Part shown: positions 7,254 through 16,315 of the stretch, in pieces | How the letters are laid out: each line of letters opens with the position of its first letter | How positions within the stretch are numbered: the first letter of the stretch is position 1 | NCBI GenBank assembly: GCA_024693205.1 | Contig: JAILLJ010000044.1 | Coordinates: 1 to 46,176, forward strand | DNA: 46,176 bases | Reading direction: 5' to 3' | Source of the DNA: Clostridiales bacterium | Lineage (GTDB): Bacteria; Bacillota; Clostridia; Oscillospirales; Acutalibacteraceae | Position numbers and translations under genes: made by a program | Notes under the pieces: generated by a model | Seen by the model: only the letters and a program-made list of their open reading frames with translations | The model's database searches: none | Told to the model about the DNA's origin: nothing

Positions 7254-8420
7254 ATGACGGAAAGATTATATTACGAAAGCTCGTATGAAAAGGAATTCAC
7301 CGCAAAGGTGACGGGCTGTGAAAAAAACGGAGAAAGATATGAGGTAACGCTTGACAGGACGGCGTTTTTCCCTGAGGGAGGCGGACAGCTCTCCGACAGC
7401 GGATATCTCGACGGAGCGCGCGTCTTTGAGGTTCAGGAATCAAAAAACGATATTATCCACTATACCGATTCCCCGCTCGAGGTCGGCTCCGCCGTGACGG
7501 GAAAGCTCGATTGGGATATACGCTTCAGGCGTATGCAAAACCACACGGGCGAGCATATCGTTTCCGGAACGGTACACTCCCTTTTCGGCTATGACAATGT
7601 CGGATTTAATCTCGGAAACGATATCGTGACGGTCGATTTCAACGGCGTTCTCACAAAGGACGACATCAGAAAGGTCGAATATATCGCAAACAAGGCGGTG
7701 GCGGACAATCTTTCGGTCACGGCTGAATTTCCCGATGAAATGACGCTCGAAAAGCTCGACTACAGGAGCAAGCTGGAGCTTAAGGAAAACGTGAGGATAG
7801 TTACCATTGACGGCGTCGACGTGTGCGCGTGCTGCGCTCCGCATGTCGGAAGGACAGGCGAAATAGGGATCATAAAGCTTCTCGACTTTGAAAAATACAA
7901 GGGCGGCGTGAGGTGCCGTATGCTCTGCGGCTTTGACGCACTTAACGATTATAATAAAAAATACGACAATATCCTCGCGATCTCCGGTATGCTCTCCGCA
8001 AAACAGCATGAGACTGCGGCGGCCGTCAAAAGGGTGACGGAGGAGCTCGAAAGAGAAAAAAGCGAAAACCTTCGTCTTAAAAAGATGCTCGTAAACGCCT
8101 CGTTCAAAGACGTTTCCGAGACAGACGGCAACATCCTCGGCGTCGCCGATTCGCTTGATATGAATACGTTGAGGATATTCGTAAACGGAACGATGCCGAA
8201 GTGTAAGGGCTATGCCGCGGCGTTTTCCGGAAACGACGACGACGGATATATCTATGTTATCGGTTCCGAAAACGTGAACCTCCGCGACATAACAAAAGAC
8301 ATAAATACCGCGATAAACGGCAAGGGCGGCGGCTCGCCCCAGATGATCTGCGGCAGCGCAAAGGCTACGCTGAAGGAGATCGGCGATTATATGGGCGCGG
8401 AAATTATAAAAATCTGTTGA
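7254..8420 (+). CDS. Alanyl-tRNA editing protein (AlaX type) with DHHA1 domain
   Basis: 388 residues. An N-terminal beta-barrel (about 1-90; FPEGGGQLSDSG is the conserved entrance motif of AlaRS/ThrRS-like editing proteins) is followed by a tRNA-SAD editing domain. Zinc ligands are HTGEHIVS (HxxxH, about residues 99-103) and CCAPHV (Cys-x3-His, about 193-197). A coiled-coil stretch (about 245-290) leads to a C-terminal DHHA1 domain ending in the GKGGGSPQMICG signature. This is the architecture of free-standing long AlaX proteins, which hydrolyse Ser- or Gly-tRNA(Ala) and protect translation. An SD-like GAGG lies 10 bases before the ATG. It leads a unit with queT. Confidence 0.92.
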   Translation: MTERLYYESSYEKEFTAKVTGCEKNGERYEVTLDRTAFFPEGGGQLSDSGYLDGARVFEVQESKNDIIHYTDSPLEVGSAVTGKLDWDIRFRRMQNHTGEHIVSGTVHSLFGYDNVGFNLGNDIVTVDFNGVLTKDDIRKVEYIANKAVADNLSVTAEFPDEMTLEKLDYRSKLELKENVRIVTIDGVDVCACCAPHVGRTGEIGIIKLLDFEKYKGGVRCRMLCGFDALNDYNKKYDNILAISGMLSAKQHETAAAVKRVTEELEREKSENLRLKKMLVNASFKDVSETDGNILGVADSLDMNTLRIFVNGTMPKCKGYAAAFSGNDDDGYIYVIGSENVNLRDITKDINTAINGKGGGSPQMICGSAKATLKEIGDYMGAEIIKIC

Positions 8421-8435
8421 TAAAAGGCTTAAAAT

Positions 8436-8975
8436 ATGATATCATACATCTCAGAAAATAAAGGGATGTGTGATATTATTTTGAAAAAGAACAGCTCACT
8501 TAATATCGCCTACGCGGCGATAATCGCGGCGATGTATGTCGCGCTGACCATGCTTGCCCAGGCGTTCGGCCTTGCGAGCGGAGCTATCCAGGTGCGCCTT
8601 TCCGAGGCGCTGACAATACTTCCTTATTTTACTCCCGCGGCGATACCGGGACTGTTTGTCGGCTGTATAATAGCCAACCTTGTCACCGGCTGTGCGCTGT
8701 GGGATATTGTTTTCGGAAGCCTTGCCACGCTTATCGGCGCCGTCGGCACATATCTGCTAAGGAAATTCAAGTGGCTGGCTCCCGTGCCTCCGATAGTTTC
8801 AAATACCGTGATAGTGCCTTTTGTTTTAAGGTATGTCTACGGTATCCCGGACGCGCTCCCTTATCTTTGTCTGACGGTCGGAGCGGGCGAGGTCATATCG
8901 TGCGGCATTTTGGGCATGATCCTGCTCTTTGCCTTAAAGAAATACGAGGATAAAATTTTCAAAAAAGGACAGTAA
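8436..8975 (+). CDS. queT: QueT family queuosine-precursor transporter
   Basis: 179 residues, about five or six transmembrane helices. It matches the QueT (COG4708) family: a short Lys-containing start, then IAYAAIIAAMYVALTML, QVRLSEALTILPYF, and later PPIVSNTVIVPFVLRY and a GAGEVISCGILGM helix. QueT proteins are the membrane component of ECF-type uptake of queuine precursors such as preQ1 for tRNA modification. Start is uncertain: ATG 8436 has AAAGG 8 bases upstream, while TTG 8481 would give the more typical N-terminus MKKNSSL but has no well-spaced SD. A 12-bp hairpin spans the codons between these two starts. Confidence 0.85.
   Translation: MISYISENKGMCDIILKKNSSLNIAYAAIIAAMYVALTMLAQAFGLASGAIQVRLSEALTILPYFTPAAIPGLFVGCIIANLVTGCALWDIVFGSLATLIGAVGTYLLRKFKWLAPVPPIVSNTVIVPFVLRYVYGIPDALPYLCLTVGAGEVISCGILGMILLFALKKYEDKIFKKGQ
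8438..8475 (+). promoter_or_regulatory. Hairpin spanning the queT start region
   Basis: ATATCATACATC (8438-8449) pairs with GATGTGTGATAT (8464-8475), one G-U pair, leaving a 14-base A-rich loop that contains AAAGG. It covers the region between the two possible queT starts. It does not match a preQ1-I or preQ1-II riboswitch that I can recognise. Confidence 0.45.
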
Positions 8976-8980
8976 AACGA

Positions 8981-10288
8981 ATGCATTACGAAAATAATTG
9001 GGAATCCATCAATTCCCGTCCCGTTCCCGAGTGGTTCGCGGACGCAAAATTCGGTATATTTATACATTGGGGCGTCTATTCCGTGCCGGCATACGCGCCT
9101 AAGAACAACTATGCCGAATGGTACGGCTACGCGATAAACCAAAAGGAACCGGACGAAAACCAAAAGAAATATATTGAATACCACAATAAGACCTACGGAC
9201 CCGATTTTAAATACGAGGATTTTGCGGGCATGTTCAAGGCGGAAAATTTCGACGCCGACGAGTGGGCGGAGCTTTTTAGAAGATCGGGCGCGAAATATAT
9301 CAATTTCGTGTCGAAGCACCACGACGGCTTTTGTATGTATAAGACCGACTACGCGTGGAATTGGAACAGCTTCGATATCGGGCCTCACAGGGATTTTTGC
9401 GCCGAGCTTTCGGATGCGCTTTCAAAAACGGACGTAAAATTCGGCGTATATCATTCAGTCTATGAGTGGTATAATCCGATATATCTACGCTCGCCAGAGG
9501 AATACGCCGTAAAGCATCTTATCCCGATGCTGAAAGAGCTCATCGAAAAATACAAGCCCCATACTCTTTTCACCGACGGCGAATGGGAGCATACGAGCGA
9601 CGTCTGGCACAGTACGGAATTTCTTCAGTGGCTCTACAATGAGTCTTCGGTAAAGGATTTTATCGTACCCAACGACAGGTGGGGAAAAGAGACGCGCGGA
9701 CAGATGGGCGGAAACTTCACGACCGAATACGGACTTATCAGCGGCCCGAGCGAGACGGCCGCCGACGACAGGGTGTCGGAGGAGTGCCGCGGGATAGGCG
9801 GATCGTTCGGCTGGAACAGGTTTGAAACGGCCGAGGACTACCTCTCGGAAGAAAAGCTTATTAAGATGTTCGTCGACCTGATAAGTAAGGGCAGTAATCT
9901 TCTCCTCAACATCGGCCCCATGCCCGATGGCAGGATCCCCGTTATTATGCAGGAGAGGCTTCTTCAGATGGGCGAGTGGCTTAAAATAAACGGCGAAGCG
10001 GTCTACGGGAGCAGAAAATTCAGGATAAGCTCCCGCGACGACGTGAGATATACAAAAAAGGACGGAGCGGTCTACGCCTTTATTTTCGGTTATCCTTTCG
10101 GCGAGACGGTGCTTCCGGATATCAGCTACAATGAAAACATCTCCGCGTCGCTTCTTGAAAACGGCGCTCCGATAAAAACGGAAAACGCGGACGGCAAGCT
10201 AAAGCTCGTGTTCCCGACGGTCGACCCGAACGAAATAAGCTCGAAGCATGTTCATACGGTAAAGCTTATAAATATTCAAGAGGTATGA
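8981..10288 (+). CDS. GH29 alpha-L-fucosidase, cytoplasmic
   Basis: 435 residues without a signal peptide. GH29 features: EWFADAKFGIFIHWGVYSVPA (residues 17-37), NFVSKHHDGFCMY (108-120; fucose-binding His pair), the nucleophile Asp in LFTDGEWEH (D199), and LLLNIGPMPDG near residue 310. The C-terminal part (about 340-435) is the usual small beta-sandwich. The retaining enzyme releases L-fucose from fucosylated oligosaccharides taken into the cell. SD AAAGGACAG precedes the ATG. Its last four bases overlap the start of the phosphoesterase gene (ATGA), so the two are cotranslated. No other fucose-utilisation gene is in the window. Confidence 0.93.
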   Translation: MHYENNWESINSRPVPEWFADAKFGIFIHWGVYSVPAYAPKNNYAEWYGYAINQKEPDENQKKYIEYHNKTYGPDFKYEDFAGMFKAENFDADEWAELFRRSGAKYINFVSKHHDGFCMYKTDYAWNWNSFDIGPHRDFCAELSDALSKTDVKFGVYHSVYEWYNPIYLRSPEEYAVKHLIPMLKELIEKYKPHTLFTDGEWEHTSDVWHSTEFLQWLYNESSVKDFIVPNDRWGKETRGQMGGNFTTEYGLISGPSETAADDRVSEECRGIGGSFGWNRFETAEDYLSEEKLIKMFVDLISKGSNLLLNIGPMPDGRIPVIMQERLLQMGEWLKINGEAVYGSRKFRISSRDDVRYTKKDGAVYAFIFGYPFGETVLPDISYNENISASLLENGAPIKTENADGKLKLVFPTVDPNEISSKHVHTVKLINIQEV

Positions 10289-11067
10289 AAATGAAATTTC
10301 TCGCAGTGACCGATCTCCATTATTCCGACGAGCCGCAGGGAAACAGCGACCGCGCCCACGTCCTCTCCGCCGAAAAGCTTAGGACCATAACCGAAAATTT
10401 TTCGGACGGCTGTGATTTTATAGTTGATCTCGGCGACACCGCCGATTCATTTTCCGGCGGCAGGAGCCAAAAGGAGCTTTTTTCCGAAGTCTGCTCGATC
10501 CTCGAAAAAACGGGACTTCCGTTTTATTCGATAATCGGAAATCACGACACCTCGACAGACAAGAGGGAAATATGTTCTCTCATGAAGATGCCGGGGAGGT
10601 ATTACGCGTTTGACGGCGGCGGATACCGCTGCCTCGTCCTTGACGCATGTATGAACGACGTGAACGTGCCTTATCCCGAAAGCGAGATAGTATGGGATAA
10701 CTGCTATATCGACGAAAAGCAAAAAAATTGGCTCAGGGACGAGCTTCAAAAAAGCAGCCTTCCCGTGTTCATCTTTACTCACGTTCCGTTCATGCTCGAA
10801 GAGTATGAGATACAAAATCCCCATCTCATCGTAAACCGCGACGAGATACTCGATATTATCGTAAAAAGCGGTAAGGTCAAGGCTGTTTTTTCGGGGCATT
10901 ATCACAACGGGTGCCATACTATATATAATGGTATACCATTTGTTGTGTTTTCGGCGCTTGCGCTCGAAAAGGATATCACGTTTGCTGTCGTTACGGCAGA
11001 GGACGGCAAGCTGTCGGTATCGGGACACGGAAGGAACGCTTCGGCGTCGTTTGATCTTAACATGTGA
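10285..11067 (+). CDS. Calcineurin-like metallophosphoesterase
   Basis: 260 residues. Metal-binding motifs appear in the family order: TDLHYSD (D-x-H, residues 8-14), DLGDTADS (GD, 48-55), GNHDTS (84-89), THVPF (about 164) and SGHYHNGCH (about 197). The single catalytic domain resembles icc/cAMP phosphodiesterase-like and 3',5'-cyclic phosphodiesterase-type proteins, but the substrate is not inferable. It overlaps the fucosidase stop by 4 bases. A second ATG at 10291 is an alternative start with little effect. Confidence 0.88.
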   Translation: MKMKFLAVTDLHYSDEPQGNSDRAHVLSAEKLRTITENFSDGCDFIVDLGDTADSFSGGRSQKELFSEVCSILEKTGLPFYSIIGNHDTSTDKREICSLMKMPGRYYAFDGGGYRCLVLDACMNDVNVPYPESEIVWDNCYIDEKQKNWLRDELQKSSLPVFIFTHVPFMLEEYEIQNPHLIVNRDEILDIIVKSGKVKAVFSGHYHNGCHTIYNGIPFVVFSALALEKDITFAVVTAEDGKLSVSGHGRNASASFDLNM

Positions 11068-11094
11068 TCTTAATGTAAATATATTATTTTTCGG

Positions 11095-11123
11095 TTTACA
11101 AATTAAATTTAATTTGATATAAT
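11095..11123 (+). promoter_or_regulatory. Sigma-A promoter for the SDR gene
   Basis: TTTACA (11095-11100), 17-base spacer, TATAAT (11118-11123). The downstream gene starts 31 bases later. The -10 is perfect and the -35 is 5/6. Confidence 0.75.
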
Positions 11124-11154
11124 TTTTTCATAAAACAAGTGGAGGAATGAAAAC

Positions 11155-12648
11155 GTGGCAGATAAAAAGAATGTTTTTCTGACAGGCGCATCCGGCAACA
11201 TGGGTTGGCAGGGCTTCAAGGAGCTTTATGCCAGAAAGGATAAGTTCAACATAACCGTTCTCCTGAGGAACAGTCAAAAGAACAAAGAAAAGTTTCTTCC
11301 CTATATGACCGATCCGTCGGTAAGGATAGTTTGGGGAGATCTCACAAAATACGAGGACGTGCTCGAAGGAGTAAACGGAGCGGATTATGTCCTTCATGTC
11401 GGAGGTATGGTATCTCCTGCGGCGGACTATTACCCGAAAAGGACGATGAAAACAAATACGACGGCAGCCAAAAACATCGTCGAAGCGGTCAAGGCGCAGC
11501 CCGATCCGGACGAAGTGAGGCTTGTATATATCGGAACTGTCGCCCAGACGGGAGACAGAAACGATCCCATCCATTGGGGCAGGACGGGCGATCCGATCAA
11601 AATAAGCGTTTACGACCATTACGCGATTTCCAAGACGATAGCCGAAAGATATGTCGCCGAATCGGGTCTTAAGCATTGGGTGTCGCTTCGTCAGTCGGGC
11701 ATCCTCTATCCGGCGATCCTCAAAAATTACGACCCCATCATGTTCCACGTTCCGATAAACGGCGTTCTCGAGTGGGCGACCATCGAGGATTCCGGAAGGC
11801 TTCTCGCCAACGTTTGCGGCGACGACGTGCCCGAGGAATTCTGGAGACGCTTTTATAATATCGGAAGCGGCAAGGAGTACCGCATAACGAACTATGAGTT
11901 CGAGGAGTATCTCCTTAAGGCGATCGGCCTCGGCTCGCCCAAAAAGATATTTGACGCGAACTGGTTCACTCTCAAAAATTTCCACGGCCAGTGGTATATC
12001 GACTCCGATGTTTTGGAGGATTATCTTCATTTCAGGGCAAATATCCCGATAAAGGATTATTTCGACATGATGTCAAAGACCGTGCCGAAGTATTATAAGC
12101 TCGCAAAGGTAGTTCCGCCCGTGCTTATCAAAAAGCTCGGCATGAAGAGGCTTGCCGAAAAAGAGAAGTACGGCACGCTCAACTGGATAAAAACGAACAA
12201 CAACGACAGGATATCGGCGTATTACGGCACGAAAAAGGATTGGGAAAAGATAGGCTCATGGGATGAATACAAGCCTTACCATCCCACCGATAAGATAACT
12301 TATCTCGACCACGGCTATGACGAGACTAAGCCGACGAGCGAGCTCGATATCGAGGATATGCGCCGGGCGGCAAAGTTCAGGGGAGGCGAGTGCCTGTCCG
12401 AAACGATGAACAAGGGCGATCTGTTTACTCCGCTCATGTGGAGATGCGCCCACGGTCACGAGTTCGAGATGACGCCCAACCTCGTCTTAAAGGGCGGTCA
12501 CTGGTGCCCGAAGGAGCTTCCGTATCCCTGGAACTACGACGTCGAGGCAAAGGTCAATCCGTTCTTCGCTCAGGTGTGGTACACCAACCACCGTGAGGAC
12601 GAAAACAACTACTACGACGAAAGTATTTTTGACGGAATGGAAAAATAA
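11155..12648 (+). CDS. Extended SDR/NAD-epimerase with C-terminal zinc-binding-like tail
   Basis: 497 residues from a GTG start; GGAGG is 9 bases upstream. Residues 1-330 are an extended Rossmann SDR. The cofactor loop is TGASGNMGWQG (9-19), and the YAISK motif (Tyr/Lys, about residue 161) gives the catalytic pair. Family members act on nucleotide sugars or similar alcohols. The C-terminal 150 residues are not part of the SDR fold. They contain MWRCAHGHEFEM and GGHWCPKE, spaced like a treble-clef zinc knuckle (C-x-HGH ... G-x-WCP) found in DNA-end-processing and other proteins. No partner gene is adjacent; promoter and terminator are its own. Function unknown. Confidence 0.75.
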   Translation: MADKKNVFLTGASGNMGWQGFKELYARKDKFNITVLLRNSQKNKEKFLPYMTDPSVRIVWGDLTKYEDVLEGVNGADYVLHVGGMVSPAADYYPKRTMKTNTTAAKNIVEAVKAQPDPDEVRLVYIGTVAQTGDRNDPIHWGRTGDPIKISVYDHYAISKTIAERYVAESGLKHWVSLRQSGILYPAILKNYDPIMFHVPINGVLEWATIEDSGRLLANVCGDDVPEEFWRRFYNIGSGKEYRITNYEFEEYLLKAIGLGSPKKIFDANWFTLKNFHGQWYIDSDVLEDYLHFRANIPIKDYFDMMSKTVPKYYKLAKVVPPVLIKKLGMKRLAEKEKYGTLNWIKTNNNDRISAYYGTKKDWEKIGSWDEYKPYHPTDKITYLDHGYDETKPTSELDIEDMRRAAKFRGGECLSETMNKGDLFTPLMWRCAHGHEFEMTPNLVLKGGHWCPKELPYPWNYDVEAKVNPFFAQVWYTNHREDENNYYDESIFDGMEK

Positions 12649-12658
12649 AATTCTTACC

Positions 12659-12697
12659 GACGAAGCTGTCAAGTCCCGACAGCTTCGTTTCTTTATT
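12659..12697 (+). terminator. Intrinsic terminator of the SDR gene
   Basis: An 11-bp perfect stem (12660-12670 with 12678-12688; ACGAAGCTGTC/GACAGCTTCGT) with a 7-base loop, then a T-rich tail. The rest of the 300-base gap to the next gene is AT-rich and holds only the promoter listed next. Confidence 0.9.
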
Positions 12698-12827
12698 GTA
12701 CATTATTTTAAAATATGAACGATAATATGTTTGATTTCGGCGTGAAACACTTATAAGTACCAATATTAGTTGTCAAATCTGTACAAAAATCGCCTTGTTT
12801 TTTTTTACATGATTTTTCACGAAACAT

Positions 12828-12856
12828 TTGACTTTTAAGCGATATATATATATAAT
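12828..12856 (+). promoter_or_regulatory. Sigma-A promoter for the large secreted protein
   Basis: TTGACT (12828-12833), 17-base spacer, TATAAT (12851-12856) within an AT-repeat stretch. Predicted transcript has a leader of about 90 bases before the ATG at 12954. Confidence 0.8.
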
Positions 12857-12953
12857 GATATTGGATGTATGGTAGATAGTAGTATCTTGTTTCTATTGTC
12901 TGCCTATTCGTACGTATGTTTTGTGTGGTAAAATTTACGGAGGTGCAATTATC

Positions 12954-15900
12954 ATGAAAAGATCGGTAAGAATAATAAGCGTGCTTTTGGCAATGCTTAT
13001 GGCTCTTTCGACGATGATCTTGGGTGTAAGCGCTGAGTATGCGGATTATACAAATCCCGCGGGCTATAACTCGCTTCAGCATCCATACATCAGCGCGGAG
13101 CAGTGCGGTTCCTATATCCTTGATAAAATTGACGCATTGCTTTACGAGCAAGACATCGAAGGAAATTTCGACTATTTGGTCGGATCGCTCGACTATGACT
13201 TCACGTCGGTCGATAAGGCGCTCAATACGCTTGAGGATATCGTAAACAGCGGCCTTTACAGCTTCGGAACCGGTTTATTAAATCTCGGAGATCTTGAGGA
13301 CATCAATATCAACGCGATAAGAAGAAGCAACGGCTGCCCGAGAAGAACGACTCCCGGAAGAACCGACCTTGAGCTTTTCTATGCCATCACTCAGTTCCTT
13401 TATGACAACAAAAACCTGCTCGGAAGAGTTGTCGACAGCTGCTGGGACAACGGCGGTATAGTCAAAAGGTTCTTCAACGTCAATGAGAAGGTCGGAGACG
13501 TTCAGGGGAAAATAAGAGAGATCCTTTTCGACGCTCTTTACGGCGACGGTAAGTTTGAGACAAAGGTCACTAAGGATTCAAACCTCGACGTTATGATCGA
13601 TCAGTTCCTCTATCACCTCATAGTCGGCGGTAAGGATAAGAAGAGCGACGGCACATACGAGTGGGTCGACGGCTTCCTTCCAGGCCTTGAGCAGGAGCTT
13701 ATCAAGAACGGCGCCATGAAGGCGGCAGGAGCTGCAAACTTCCACCTTAAGGACATCACCGTCTATACGCTTTTCAAATGCGCTATCGACGCGGCTCTCG
13801 TCAAGTACGTACAGCCTCTCCTTATGGATGTATTCTCCGATATGGACGAAACCGTCTTGTCGGCGATCTACGGCTTCCTTGAGCTTCCCGAAACAACGAC
13901 GCCTGAGGAATTCGTCACGAGCCTTCTTGATCTTAAGAACGGCGTTCTTTCGAGATATCTCCGCATCGATGACACCGGCGTTTATCTCCAGGACGATTTC
14001 TTCACCCTCTTCTCAAGCCTTATCAGCTTTGCAAAGGGTCTTATCAATTCCCTTTCGCTTTATCCCAATATCGACAAGGTTCCCGATGAAGACCTCTCCG
14101 ATCCCGATAAGTATCCGGACAGCAGAGTCGTCGCTTACCTTGTAAGAACGATCCTTGAAGGTTATCCCGGACTTATGGATTCGGTCCAGATCCCGGCAAA
14201 CGTCGAGAGCCTTCGTGAGGTCGCGACATATCTTCTTATCAACTTTATGTCTGATAAGATGCCCGAGATAGATTATCAGGCGATGATCAGGAACGGGACG
14301 ATCAATCCCAAGACCGACGGTTTCCTTGAGGTCCTTGCCGATCTTGCTTACTACTATCTCAACGCTACGACGGATATGGATATCCCCGCTAACATCAGCT
14401 TCGACGCCACGGTCAAAAAGATATATCAGTGGGTCGTCGATAAGGTAGGCGGCGTTCTCAGGACGAACAACCTCACATCCTCCGATCCTTGGGTAAACAT
14501 CGATATCCTTCTTTGGCAAAATGTTCTCAACATCAACTGGCTCGGCGATGACTTCCAGAACCTTACGGTCGGTAATCAGACGAAGACGCTTCTCTTCAAC
14601 AAGATCATCGACAGCGTTCTTGACTGGGACTTCCATTCACTCACAAGTATCTTCAGAAAGAACACGAGCGGCAACGGTGAATTGGATCTTTCGGTAACAG
14701 ACTTCCTTATCACATTCGTAAAGCGTATCCTCAGCGGTGTTTTCGAGGGCAACACCATTATCCCGAATGAAGTAAAATGCTTTGAAGATATCGTTGCTGA
14801 TTTCAGCAACTGCTCAGACAGCAACAAGACAAACCTCAGAAAGATCCTTGAAAACGTAATAAGCAATATCGTTATTTACGACGAGCCGATCCTTCAAACG
14901 GTCCTTCCGCTTTACGCGAGAACAATCTCCAAGCTCGACTCCACAAACTACGAGATGCATGCCGGTGAAGGAATGTTCTTCGACGACGAGTATCTTGAGC
15001 TCAGACTTAAAGAACAGAATCCGTCTGAAAACGGAGAGCTGCAGGATGTTTCATATGACGATCCCGCGTATGTCTTCTTCGGAAGCGAGGACTTCTCACC
15101 GCTTTACAAGTATTACAACTATAAGAAAGTAAGGAAAAGAGCACAAACTCTCCTTGAGAAATATCAGGACGATCTTGCTGAAGTAACTCCCGAGGATATT
15201 ACCGATATCTCATACAGACTTGACCTCTATTATTCAAGATTGACAAAGAGGATCGCCAACGTATCAAAGCTCAGAAACGCTCTTGATGAGGCGCAGCTGA
15301 AATACGGACACGGCGAATACGGAACGGCTTCCGGTACGGCAGGAAATTCCTCGCAGTACACGCTCAGCACATGGAGAGTTTATAACGAGGCCTACAATTG
15401 GGCGAACAGCGTCTATGAGGCGTGGTCGAGAGACAGCACGAGCGTAAGCCAGTCCAAGGTAACGTTCGCGAGACAGCTTATCATAGTTGCGTTCAAGAGC
15501 CTTAAGATAAAGGGCGACGACGCGGATTATTCGACGCTTGATAAATATATCGCTCTTGCTCAGGCTGCGTTTGACGCTTACTATGACGGACTCTATGTCC
15601 AGGATACGTACGAGGCTCTCCAGGCGGCGTTCCTTCAGGCCATGGCCGTCGACAGAGGATACGATATTGACGACCAGGAAACAATAGACGCGGTTGTCGA
15701 GATCCTTATGCAGGCGTATAAAGACATTAAGTACAACCCGCAGCTTGCCAAGGTCTCTGGCGCTTCGACGGTGCTTGACAAGGTCAATAAGTACGTATGG
15801 GGCATCAAGGAAGGCACTTCAAACTTCATCTCCTATCTCCAGGTCCTCGGCGCCGGCATCATGACCACGGTCGATACGTCAAACGGCAAGGGAACAGGCA

Positions 15901-16175
15901 CGGTCGTTATGCTTAAGAACGGTGACGATATAATCGATCAGTATACCGTTATCATCTTCGGCGACCTCGACGGTAACTCCCAGGCAAACGGCGGCGACGC
16001 GGTCGAAGTATACGCCTACTACAACGAGTTCCTTGAGAGCTCCGATTTCACGGTGCCTCAGCTCAAGGCGGCTGACGCGGACGGCGACGGTGACGTCGAT
16101 ATGGCGGACTACAACAAGCTCGTTCAGTCCGGTCTTCTTAAATACAAGATCGAGCAGTCAAGAACGTCGCTTTGA
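12954..16175 (+). CDS. Large secreted protein with FIVAR-like and dockerin-like C-terminus
   Basis: 1073 residues from ATG 12954, which has GGAGG ten bases upstream; an in-frame start at 12921 would put 11 non-signal residues in front and has no SD. Residues 1-28 form a signal peptide (MKRSVRII, hydrophobic core, cleavage near VSAE). The 700-residue middle matches no family I recognise. Two helical segments near 772-850 and 860-930 look like FIVAR modules. The last 75 residues contain two calcium-loop repeats, FGDLDGNSQANGGDAVEVY (about 1001) and ADADGDGDVDMADYNKLV (about 1039), the duplicated pattern of a type I dockerin. The protein is presumably exported and held in a surface complex. No cohesin protein is in the window. 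Monocistronic. Confidence 0.8.
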   Translation: MKRSVRIISVLLAMLMALSTMILGVSAEYADYTNPAGYNSLQHPYISAEQCGSYILDKIDALLYEQDIEGNFDYLVGSLDYDFTSVDKALNTLEDIVNSGLYSFGTGLLNLGDLEDININAIRRSNGCPRRTTPGRTDLELFYAITQFLYDNKNLLGRVVDSCWDNGGIVKRFFNVNEKVGDVQGKIREILFDALYGDGKFETKVTKDSNLDVMIDQFLYHLIVGGKDKKSDGTYEWVDGFLPGLEQELIKNGAMKAAGAANFHLKDITVYTLFKCAIDAALVKYVQPLLMDVFSDMDETVLSAIYGFLELPETTTPEEFVTSLLDLKNGVLSRYLRIDDTGVYLQDDFFTLFSSLISFAKGLINSLSLYPNIDKVPDEDLSDPDKYPDSRVVAYLVRTILEGYPGLMDSVQIPANVESLREVATYLLINFMSDKMPEIDYQAMIRNGTINPKTDGFLEVLADLAYYYLNATTDMDIPANISFDATVKKIYQWVVDKVGGVLRTNNLTSSDPWVNIDILLWQNVLNINWLGDDFQNLTVGNQTKTLLFNKIIDSVLDWDFHSLTSIFRKNTSGNGELDLSVTDFLITFVKRILSGVFEGNTIIPNEVKCFEDIVADFSNCSDSNKTNLRKILENVISNIVIYDEPILQTVLPLYARTISKLDSTNYEMHAGEGMFFDDEYLELRLKEQNPSENGELQDVSYDDPAYVFFGSEDFSPLYKYYNYKKVRKRAQTLLEKYQDDLAEVTPEDITDISYRLDLYYSRLTKRIANVSKLRNALDEAQLKYGHGEYGTASGTAGNSSQYTLSTWRVYNEAYNWANSVYEAWSRDSTSVSQSKVTFARQLIIVAFKSLKIKGDDADYSTLDKYIALAQAAFDAYYDGLYVQDTYEALQAAFLQAMAVDRGYDIDDQETIDAVVEILMQAYKDIKYNPQLAKVSGASTVLDKVNKYVWGIKEGTSNFISYLQVLGAGIMTTVDTSNGKGTGTVVMLKNGDDIIDQYTVIIFGDLDGNSQANGGDAVEVYAYYNEFLESSDFTVPQLKAADADGDGDVDMADYNKLVQSGLLKYKIEQSRTSL

Positions 16176-16240
16176 TAAAATCGTTCTCTCAGCATGATCC
16201 CGGATCTTTGATCCCGGTAAAATCAATGTGATCTAATAGT

Positions 16241-16282
16241 AACTGCACAGCAGACACGGTTTGTTTGCTGTGCAGTTTTCAA
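16241..16282 (+). terminator. Intrinsic terminator after the secreted protein gene
   Basis: A 12-bp perfect stem (AACTGCACAGCA 16241-16252 with TGCTGTGCAGTT 16266-16277) and TTC following. T-run is short, but the stem is very stable. It lies 34 bases before the next gene. Confidence 0.75.
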
Positions 16283-16315
16283 TATAGCTTTATCAATAAT
16301 GAGGAGGTTTCAGGT

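Noticed and set aside
11128-12030. Long antisense open frame opposite the SDR gene
   Set aside because: No SD, no family resemblance, and the opposite frame encodes a clear SDR with promoter and GGAGG. It results from codon bias.
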